DNA of 64,000 nt from assembly GCF_014268935.2 (NCBI RefSeq), contig NZ_JABWRJ020000003.1:682001-746000 (forward strand), written 5' to 3'. The notes under the pieces were generated by a model, which worked only from the letters and a program-made list of their open reading frames with translations, did not search any database and was not told where the DNA came from. Source of the stretch: Pseudomonas peradeniyensis (GTDB lineage Bacteria > Pseudomonadota > Gammaproteobacteria > Pseudomonadales > Pseudomonadaceae). This document shows, one piece after another, positions 51,959 through 58,800 of this stretch. Within the stretch, counting starts at the first letter, position 1, and every line of letters starts with the position of its first letter. Made by a program: the position numbers and the translations under genes.

Positions 51959-53542
51959 CTACGACTTTAGTTGCTGCCAGTCCAGCCCGAAGCGCGCCAG
52001 GTACTTGCGCAGGCGGTCGGCGTCGTTGGGGTTGGCTTTCTCCTGGCGCGATACCGCGAACAGCTGACGCCCGGCTTCTGACAGGCTCGGCGCGCGGCGA
52101 CAGACATCGATGACCGCCTGCAACTGCACCTGGTCGAACAGGTCGAGTGCGCGGTCGGCGAAAAGTGGCTCGCTGGCCGACTCCAGGCCCCATGCATAGC
52201 GCAGCCGGGCAATCTCTTCCTCGACCATTTCCTCATCGATACGCCCGCTGTCGGCCAGTGTCGCCATGCGCGTGATCGACGCCGACAGCTCGCGGAAGTT
52301 GCCGGCCCAGCGGGCCTCGCCGGCATGGGCGAAGGCCAGGTAGCGGCGCTTGGCCTCGAGGTTGAAGCGCACCTGGCGCCCTTGTTCGCGGGCATGGCGC
52401 TGCAGCTCGAAATCGAGGTTCGGCTCGATGTCCTCGCGGCGTGCGGCCAGGCCCGGGAGGGCGAAGGTCCACAGGTTGATGCGGGCGAACAGGTCCTCGC
52501 GGAACGAGCCGTCGGCGACCTTGGCGCGCAGGTCGCGGTGGGTGCCGGCGATCAGCTGGAAGTCGCTTTCCACTTCGCGGTCCGCGCCCAGCGGGAAGAA
52601 GCGTTTTTCCTCGATGGCCTTGAGCAGCATGGCCTGTTCGTCGGCGCCCAGTTCACCGATCTCGTCGAGGAACAGCATGCCGCCGTCGGCGGCGCGCAGC
52701 AGGCCGTCGCGGGCGTTCTGGGCGCCGGTGAAGGCGCCCTTGGCGTGGCCGAACAGGGTCGACATGGCGCCGTCGCCGCGCAGGGTGGCGCAGTTCACTT
52801 CGATGAAGCGACCGCCCAACTGATGGCGCCCGCGTTTGAGCTCATGGACGCGGCGGGCCAGGAACGACTTGCCGGCGCCGGTCGGGCCGACCAGCAGCAT
52901 GGGGGCCTTCGAGCGCAGGGCGACCCGCTCGATCTGTTCGATGGTGCGGTTGAAATCCGGGTTGCGCGTGGCGATGCCGGACTTGAGCAGCGACTGTCCC
53001 TCGACCTGCTCGCGGCGAAAGCGCGAGGCGATCGGGTCGTAGCGCGACAGGTCGAGGTCGATCAGGGTGGCGATGCCGGCCGGGTCGCTGTTTTCGTCCT
53101 GCTTGCGCGAGGGCGAGGTCTGCACCAGGCGTGCCGGCAGGTAGCGCGCCTCGGTGAGCAGGAACCAGCAGATCTGCGCAACGTGGGTGCCGGTGGTGAT
53201 GTGCACCAGGTAGTCCTCGTGCTCGGTGTCGAAGCTGTAGCCGCTGGCGAAGTCGTGCAGGGCGCCATAGACCTCCTCGAAGTCCCACGGGTTGCGCAGC
53301 GCCAGCGGGTGCAGGCGCACCTCGGTGCCGGGCGAGACCTGCTGGATGTCGCCGCGGATACGGTCGGCCAGGCTCTGGTCGCGCGCGCTGGGGCCGTGGA
53401 TCAGTTCCAGGCGGTCCAGGGGCAGGTCGGCTTGCTGGCACAGGCCGATGGTCGGCCGCCAGCGGTTCCAGCGTGCGGCGCCCTTGCCGTTGCGGTCGAG
53501 GGTGGTGCCGAGGAAGCCGATGGCGACGAGTGGCTTGCTCAT
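51959..53542 (-). CDS. rtcR: RtcR, CARF-domain sigma54-dependent activator of RNA repair
   Basis: 527 residues. N-terminal half (to about 180) is the RtcR CARF-type Rossmann domain (VAIGFLGTTLDRNG, YLVHITTGTHVAQI). Then an AAA+ domain with Walker A VGPTGAGKSFLA, the sigma54 GAFTGA loop, LFLDEIGELG and R-finger region, and a C-terminal DNA-binding part. CARF senses RNA ends or cyclic nucleotides; the AAA+ part opens sigma54 promoters. Divergent from the slipin-rtcB-nucleotidyltransferase operon. Confidence 0.94.
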   Translation of the reverse strand: MSKPLVAIGFLGTTLDRNGKGAARWNRWRPTIGLCQQADLPLDRLELIHGPSARDQSLADRIRGDIQQVSPGTEVRLHPLALRNPWDFEEVYGALHDFASGYSFDTEHEDYLVHITTGTHVAQICWFLLTEARYLPARLVQTSPSRKQDENSDPAGIATLIDLDLSRYDPIASRFRREQVEGQSLLKSGIATRNPDFNRTIEQIERVALRSKAPMLLVGPTGAGKSFLARRVHELKRGRHQLGGRFIEVNCATLRGDGAMSTLFGHAKGAFTGAQNARDGLLRAADGGMLFLDEIGELGADEQAMLLKAIEEKRFFPLGADREVESDFQLIAGTHRDLRAKVADGSFREDLFARINLWTFALPGLAARREDIEPNLDFELQRHAREQGRQVRFNLEAKRRYLAFAHAGEARWAGNFRELSASITRMATLADSGRIDEEMVEEEIARLRYAWGLESASEPLFADRALDLFDQVQLQAVIDVCRRAPSLSEAGRQLFAVSRQEKANPNDADRLRKYLARFGLDWQQLKS

Positions 53543-53694
53543 CCTTGATTATCCTTGAAGATAAATTGGTATCTGATGGTATACGAAAAACTGAATGCCC
53601 ATGTGTCATTCGAACTGTGCGCGAATTAATCAGACAAAAATAAATCTATATAAAACAATTAGTTAGATAATTTTATCAGTGCCGAATGAAAACC

Positions 53695-53710
53695 TGGCAC
53701 GCCGCTCGCA
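53695..53710 (+). promoter_or_regulatory. Sigma54-type promoter of the rtc operon
   Basis: TGGCAC-GCCGC-TCGCA: the -24 TGGCAC is perfect and the -12 GC is correctly spaced (TCGCA for TTGCA). Upstream, 53560-53690 is strikingly A/T-rich, a suitable place for RtcR binding and bending. Predicted transcript start near 53722. Confidence 0.6.
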
Positions 53711-53721
53711 ATAACCCTCTC

Positions 53722-54130
53722 GACCGCATCGCCAGGCAGGCCCTCGGGACAGGGGAACCCCCCGCCGGTGCACGTACCCACCTTCAGGTGTCGGTGTCGT
53801 GCATGCCGCCGCCGCAACGACCGGTCATTGCTGCGCTGGGCCCCTGGAAAGGCCGGCGCAGACGCTCGCCGGGCAAAGCCCCGGCACTACCCTCCTAAGG
53901 TAGCTGTAACCGCAACACCCGCCGGTGGGGCACAGGCAACGCAAGCAGGGCCAGGACGGCCCGTCACTGCGAAGGACGCCTGGCCCACCGCTGGCCCACC
54001 CGGCTCGCCGGCCGGGCCTGGCGCAACGATGGTGGCCGCTGGAGCAATGCTCCCGGCCCCGGACTCCGCCAGGCTTCGCTCGCGACGCCCGCTGGGTTGG
54101 CGACCACCGGCAACCAAGGACATTGAACAA
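53722..54130 (+). ncRNA. Structured leader RNA of the slipin-rtcB operon (candidate)
   Basis: About 400 nt of very GC-rich sequence between the sigma54 promoter and the slipin start. Perfect hairpins can be read: TGCACG...CGTGCA (53769-53803) enclosing CACC-TTCA-GGTG; GCCGGG...CCCGGC (53868-53885); CTACC-CTCCTAA-GGTAG (53887-53903), a 5-bp stem with a 7-nt loop shaped like an anticodon arm and one base from the preceding hairpin; GCCAGG...CCTGGC (53950-53984); GGAGC-AAT-GCTCC (54041-54053). An in-frame open extension from 53768 exists but has Arg/Pro/Ala-rich content unlike slipins. A leader or Y-RNA-like transcript is inferred. Confidence 0.35.
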
Positions 54131-54142
54131 AGGATGAGCAAG

Positions 54143-55678
54143 ATGAACATGTTGAAGCGCTTTGTAGTGAAGAAGAACGAACACGGCCTGTTGCTGAACG
54201 ATGGCGATTTCGAGGCGATCCTCGAGCCGGGCCAGTACAAGCGTTTCGATTGGCAGGGGCGGTTGACGCTGAAGACCTGCCCCCAGGATTCCCCGCTGCA
54301 CGACTATCCCCTCGAGCGCTATCTGCGCCAACATGAGCCGGCGTTGGTCGAGCAGTATTTCCTTACCCTGGACATGGCCGATAACGAAGTGGGCCTGCGT
54401 TTCGAGGATGGCCAGTTGAAGGAGCTGCTGGCAGCGGACAGCCGCCGCCTGCAATGGAAAGGCCAGACCCGGCAGAGCCTGACGCGGATCAACCTGGCCC
54501 AGGGGCGGCGCCTGGACGCCGAACTGCTGGCACGCCTGAACAAACCGGGAATCGCCGGCATGGACAACGTGCTGCTGGTGACGGTGCCGACCTTCAGTGT
54601 CGGTGTGCTGCGCATCGACGGTGTCGTGGTCGACCTGCTGCAGGCCGGGCAGCACGGTTTCTGGCGCTGTGGCGCCCAGGTGGTGGTGGACACGGTGGAC
54701 ACGCGTCGTCCGGTTTCGGACGTCAACGTACGGGAGTTGCTCGCCCGGGGCATGGACCAGCACCTGGTATGCATGGACCTGAGCGAGCATGAGGTCGGGC
54801 TGCGCTTCGAGGACGGCAAGCTGGTCGAAGTGCTGCCGCCGGACAGCCGCCGCGCCTACTGGAAAGACCAGGCCAGGCACGAGCTGCAGCGTCTCGACCT
54901 GACCCACGGCCAGTGCCTGGACGCCGAGTTGGTGACCCGCCTGAACCGTCCGGGTATCGCCGGCATGGACCATGTGCTGCTGGCGCTGGTGCCGGCCTTC
55001 CATGTCGGCGTGCTGAAGATCGACGGCGTGGTGGCCGGGCTGCTCGAGCCCGGGCAGCATGGCTACTGGCGCTGCGGCAGCCAGGTGGCGGTGGAGATGG
55101 TCGACACCCGCCTGCAGGCACTGGAGGTGAGCGGCCAGGAGATTCTCACCCGCGACAAGGTCAACCTGCGCCTGAGCCTGGTGGCCAACTGGCGTTATAC
55201 CGACGTGCTCGGTGCCCATGGGCAGATGAGCAAGCCGGTCGAGCACCTGTACCGTGAGCTGCAGTTCGGCTTGCGTGCTGCAGTGGGCACCCGGACCCTC
55301 GATGAGTTGCTGGAGAACAAGCAACTGATCGATGACAGCGTCACCGAGCACCTGCAGGCGCAGTTGCCGGGCAGTGGCCTGGAGGTGGGCAGCCTCGGGC
55401 TGCGCGACATCATCCTGCCGGGCGAAATGAAGACTTTGCTGGCGCAGGTGGTGGAGGCGGAAAAGGCCGCCCAGGCCAACGTGATCCGGCGCCGTGAGGA
55501 AACCCAGGCGACCCGTTCGCTGCTCAACACCGCCAAGGTGATGGAAGGCAACCCGACGGCCCTGCGCCTGAAGGAGCTGGAAACCCTGGAGCGGGTGGCC
55601 GAGCGCATCGACCGGATTTCGGTGTTCGGTGGCCTGGATCAGGTATTGAATGGAATGGTCAGCCTCAAGGCGGGTTGA
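54143..55678 (+). CDS. Slipin/SPFH protein with internal 135-residue tandem duplication
   Basis: 511 residues from ATG 54143 (AAAGGA upstream; ATG 54134 is 3 codons earlier). The C-terminal about 190 residues are a stomatin/prohibitin (SPFH) domain (LTRDKVNLRLSLVANWRYTD, AVGTRTLDELLENK, GLRDIILPGEMKTLLAQVV). The N-terminal part is built from five similar about 25-residue units of the pattern GLLxxDGxxxxLLxPGxxxxW at about residues 13, 82, 151, 217 and 286. Units 2-3 and 4-5 repeat at exactly 405 nt (54386/54791 and 54593/54998). Removing one copy leaves about 376 residues, nearer the expected size. First gene of the rtc operon. Confidence 0.8.
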   Translation: MNMLKRFVVKKNEHGLLLNDGDFEAILEPGQYKRFDWQGRLTLKTCPQDSPLHDYPLERYLRQHEPALVEQYFLTLDMADNEVGLRFEDGQLKELLAADSRRLQWKGQTRQSLTRINLAQGRRLDAELLARLNKPGIAGMDNVLLVTVPTFSVGVLRIDGVVVDLLQAGQHGFWRCGAQVVVDTVDTRRPVSDVNVRELLARGMDQHLVCMDLSEHEVGLRFEDGKLVEVLPPDSRRAYWKDQARHELQRLDLTHGQCLDAELVTRLNRPGIAGMDHVLLALVPAFHVGVLKIDGVVAGLLEPGQHGYWRCGSQVAVEMVDTRLQALEVSGQEILTRDKVNLRLSLVANWRYTDVLGAHGQMSKPVEHLYRELQFGLRAAVGTRTLDELLENKQLIDDSVTEHLQAQLPGSGLEVGSLGLRDIILPGEMKTLLAQVVEAEKAAQANVIRRREETQATRSLLNTAKVMEGNPTALRLKELETLERVAERIDRISVFGGLDQVLNGMVSLKAG

Positions 55679-55717
55679 CCCTTTGCGACACGACGTAGCG
55701 CAACAAGGAACAAGGCA

Positions 55718-56923
55718 ATGAACATACTCGAAGTGGCGGGCGGCAAGCCGATCAAACTGTGGACCGACGGTGTGCCGGTCGAGGACGACGCCCGCAAGCA
55801 ACTGATGAACACGGCGAAGATGCCGTTCATCTTCAAGCACCTGGCGGTGATGCCGGATGTGCACCTGGGCAAGGGCTCGACCATCGGCAGCGTGATCCCC
55901 ACCGTGGGCGCGATCATCCCGGCGGCGGTGGGCGTGGACATCGGCTGCGGCATGATCGCCGCGCGCACCTCGCTGCACGCCCGTGACCTGCCGGACAACC
56001 TGCACGGCCTGCGCACGGCCATCGAAAAGGCCGTGCCCCATGGCAAGACCTTCGGCCGTCGCGACCAGGGCGCCTGGGACAATGTGCCGAACCAGGCCGA
56101 CCAGGTGTGGAGCGGCCTGGCCGGGCGCTTCAAGGCGATCACCGACAAGCACCCGCGGTTGGAGAAGACCAACAACCGCCAGCACCTGGGGACACTGGGG
56201 GGCGGCAACCACTTCATCGAGGTCTGCCTGGACGAGGCCGACCGGGTCTGGTTCATGCTGCACAGCGGCTCGCGTGGTGTGGGTAACGCCATCGGCAACC
56301 TGTTCATCGAACTGGCCCAGGCCGACATGCGCCAGCACATGGTCAACCTGCCGGACCGCGACCTGGCGTATTTCGAGGAAGGCAGCCGGCATTTCGCCGA
56401 CTATGTCGAGGCGGTCGAGTGGGCGCAGGACTTCGCCCGGCACAACCGCGAGTTGATGATGCAGGCGGTGGTCGCCGCCACCCGCAAGGTGCTGGGCAAA
56501 CCGTTCGAGGCCAGTCTCGAGGCGGTCAACTGCCACCACAACTATGTGCAGAAGGAGCAGCACTTCGGTCGTGAGGTGCTGGTGACCCGCAAGGGCGCGG
56601 TGTCGGCGCAGAAGGGCCAGCTGGGCATCATCCCCGGCTCCATGGGCGCAAAGAGCTTCATCGTCCGTGGCCTGGGCAACGAGGAGGCGTTCTGTTCGTG
56701 CAGCCACGGCGCAGGCCGGGTGATGAGCCGCACCAAGGCCAAGAGCCGCTTCACCGTCGAGGACCAGCAGCGCGCCACCGCCCATGTGGAGTGCCGCAAG
56801 GACAAGGATGTGATCGACGAGATCCCGATGGCCTACAAGGACATCGATGCGGTGATGCAGGCCCAGCGGGAATTGGTCGAAGTGGTGCATACCCTGCGCC
56901 AGGTGGTGTGCGTGAAAGGTTGA
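55718..56923 (+). CDS. rtcB: RNA ligase RtcB
   Basis: 401 residues. Mn/GTP ligase blocks: VMPDVHLGKGSTIGSVIP, GVDIGCGM (Cys ligand), GTLGGGNHFIEV, NCHHNYVQKE, and the guanylated histidine in CSCSHGAGRVMSR. Joins 2',3'-cyclic-phosphate and 5'-OH RNA ends. Shorter E. coli-like form. Cotranscribed with slipin and the nucleotidyltransferase; no rtcA cyclase is in this window. Confidence 0.96.
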   Translation: MNILEVAGGKPIKLWTDGVPVEDDARKQLMNTAKMPFIFKHLAVMPDVHLGKGSTIGSVIPTVGAIIPAAVGVDIGCGMIAARTSLHARDLPDNLHGLRTAIEKAVPHGKTFGRRDQGAWDNVPNQADQVWSGLAGRFKAITDKHPRLEKTNNRQHLGTLGGGNHFIEVCLDEADRVWFMLHSGSRGVGNAIGNLFIELAQADMRQHMVNLPDRDLAYFEEGSRHFADYVEAVEWAQDFARHNRELMMQAVVAATRKVLGKPFEASLEAVNCHHNYVQKEQHFGREVLVTRKGAVSAQKGQLGIIPGSMGAKSFIVRGLGNEEAFCSCSHGAGRVMSRTKAKSRFTVEDQQRATAHVECRKDKDVIDEIPMAYKDIDAVMQAQRELVEVVHTLRQVVCVKG

Positions 56924-56962
56924 AATGGGCGCCATATGGCGCCCTGTACAAGGAGCGAAGAC

Positions 56963-57763
56963 ATGTATCAGGACGACCCCCACCCATTGCCCGAGGCCAT
57001 GCGCGCCCGGGTGCTCGATGAGCTGCAACGCATCGAGCGTGAGCATGATGTGACCGTGCTCTATGCCTGCGAGTCCGGCAGCCGTGCCTGGGGCTTCGCT
57101 TCGCCGGACAGCGATTACGATGTGCGTTTCGTCTATGTGCCGCGCAACGACTGGTACCTGCGGGTGGACGAGCCTCGCGATGTGATCGAGCGGCCGCTGA
57201 GCGACGAGCTGGACATCAGCGGCTGGGAGCTGCGCAAGACCCTGCGCCTGATGCGCGGCGCCAACCCGAGCCTGCTCGAGTGGCTGGGCTCGCCGCTGGT
57301 GTACCGCGCCGACGCCGAAGCTACCGGGCGTTTGCGCGAGCTGGGCGAGGCTTTCTACTCGCCGCGCGCGGTGCGCCACCATTACCTGTCGATGGCGCGC
57401 AAGAACCTGCGCGGCTACCTGATGGGCGAGACGGTGCGCTTCAAGAAGTACCTGTATGTGCTGCGGCCGTTGCTGGCGGTGCGCTGGATCGACCAGGGCC
57501 TGGGCATGCCGCCGACGGCATTCGCCGCGTTGATGGCGCGTACCGTCGATGACCCGCGACTGCAGGCAGCGATCGACGCGTTGCTGGCTGTGAAGCGCCG
57601 CAGCGGCGAGGCCGAGCACGGACCTCGGGATGAGGTGTTGCATGGATTCATCGAGGCCGAGCTGGCGCGGGCCGATGAGGCGCGGGAGGTGCCGGTGATA
57701 CGGGGTGACAGCGGCTTGCTGGATGGGTTTCTGCGGGAGACCGTGAACAAATATCCTGCATGA
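56963..57763 (+). CDS. DNA polymerase beta-like nucleotidyltransferase (COG3541 type)
   Basis: 266 residues from ATG 56963 (AAGGAG). Minimal nucleotidyltransferase signature: YACESGSRAWGFASPDSDYDVRFVYV, i.e. GS near the end of a strand then DxD. The rest is helical. Family members in rtc loci are thought to act in RNA end processing. Substrate unknown. Confidence 0.82.
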   Translation: MYQDDPHPLPEAMRARVLDELQRIEREHDVTVLYACESGSRAWGFASPDSDYDVRFVYVPRNDWYLRVDEPRDVIERPLSDELDISGWELRKTLRLMRGANPSLLEWLGSPLVYRADAEATGRLRELGEAFYSPRAVRHHYLSMARKNLRGYLMGETVRFKKYLYVLRPLLAVRWIDQGLGMPPTAFAALMARTVDDPRLQAAIDALLAVKRRSGEAEHGPRDEVLHGFIEAELARADEAREVPVIRGDSGLLDGFLRETVNKYPA

Positions 57764-57815
57764 TTGAGTAGGAGATTGCCCCACGATGTGGTGTGTGGCA
57801 CCGGCTTCGCCGGTG

Positions 57816-57839
57816 TTCGCGGGGCAAGCCCGCTCCTAC
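57816..57839. repeat. Single REP-type element
   Basis: TTCGCGGGGCAAGCCCG followed by CTCCTAC, a variant of the REP core, with a small CCGGC-TTC-GCCGG hairpin just upstream. Lies between the convergent nucleotidyltransferase and pfeE genes. Confidence 0.75.
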
Positions 57840-58732
57840 TGGCGTCCGTCATCCCCGGACATCCTGTCCATCACGAACCGCAGCGAGGCCGGCAGCATTG
57901 GCCCGTGGTCCAGGCCATCGAATGGCTGGAAGGCCACTGACAATCCCTTCACTCCGGCCAGACTGGCCACCAACGTCCGGGCAGGTCGTTGCACATCGCC
58001 CTGCAGCGGCCCCCGGGGATTGGCCGGTTCCTGCGTGCCGCGCATCAGCAGCAGGCTTGGCCGGTGGCTGCCCAGTCGCCCCTGCAACGCTTGCATCTCG
58101 GCCACGATGGCGCCGTCGTGCCACCACAACGAGGGGCTGGCCGCCGCGTAGTCGCTGAACAGCCAAGGGCGGGTGAACAGCGTGTGCAGCACCACCAGCC
58201 CGCCATAGGAGTGGCCCCAGAGCGTCTGCCGTTGCGGGTCGACGGGCGCCACAGCGGCGACCATCGGGCGCATGCGCTGTTCCAGCAGGTCGATGAACTC
58301 GTCGGCACCACCGCTGGCCTGGCCAGTCAGGGGATCACGTTGCTCGGCCAGCCCGGGCACTACGGGGGTGTAGTCGTAGGTGCGGGCGACACGCTCGATG
58401 CGTTGCTCTGTCTGGTAGCCGATGGCGACCAGCAGCGGTGCCTGGCCGCCGGCGAGCGCCTGCAGTTGCTGTGGCTCAAGGGCGCTGATGGCGGCGTTGC
58501 CGTCGAGCATCCACAGCACCGGGTAACCGCTGGCGGGGGCCGGGCGCCGGGGCTGGCCGATCCACAGGCGGTAATGGCGCTGGCCGTCGCGCGAATCCAG
58601 GTCGAGGTGGCTGAAGCGATAGGCCAGGTCCTGGCGCTGCAGCAGGGTGTCGTCCATCTTCTGCTCGGGTTGCGGCTGGGCCAGGGCCGCGCCGCTCAGC
58701 GCCAGCGTCAGGACAAGGGAGAGGATCTTCAT
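57836..58732 (-). CDS. pfeE: Periplasmic siderophore esterase (PfeE/IroE-like)
   Basis: 298 residues from ATG 58732: signal peptide (LSLVLTLALSGAALA), alpha/beta-hydrolase of the Fes/IroE branch with LWMLDGNAAI, nucleophile GHSYGGLVVL, and the catalytic His in FDGLDHGPML. Would cleave ferric-enterobactin-type tri-lactones after uptake. Downstream of the receptor in the operon, as in P. aeruginosa pfe. Confidence 0.82.
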   Translation of the reverse strand: MKILSLVLTLALSGAALAQPQPEQKMDDTLLQRQDLAYRFSHLDLDSRDGQRHYRLWIGQPRRPAPASGYPVLWMLDGNAAISALEPQQLQALAGGQAPLLVAIGYQTEQRIERVARTYDYTPVVPGLAEQRDPLTGQASGGADEFIDLLEQRMRPMVAAVAPVDPQRQTLWGHSYGGLVVLHTLFTRPWLFSDYAAASPSLWWHDGAIVAEMQALQGRLGSHRPSLLLMRGTQEPANPRGPLQGDVQRPARTLVASLAGVKGLSVAFQPFDGLDHGPMLPASLRFVMDRMSGDDGRQ

Positions 58733-58800
58733 CGGGCGTTCTCGTGAGGTCATCCATGACAAGCCGCCGCGGCATCGTCGGACGCAACGGCGGCACGGGT

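Noticed and set aside
53887..53903. A true tRNA-Arg(CCU) gene in the rtc leader
   Set aside because: The anticodon-like arm is present but no acceptor stem pairing, T-loop consensus or CCA end could be placed around it.
53768..54142. N-terminal extension of the slipin by 125 codons
   Set aside because: Arg/Pro/Ala-rich, includes the hairpin-rich leader, and a good ribosome site precedes ATG 54143. Kept only as an alternative.
53825..57784. 1319-codon open frame antisense to the rtc operon
   Set aside because: Runs opposite three recognised genes and reflects third-codon GC bias; composition rich in His/Arg/Gln as expected for a shadow.
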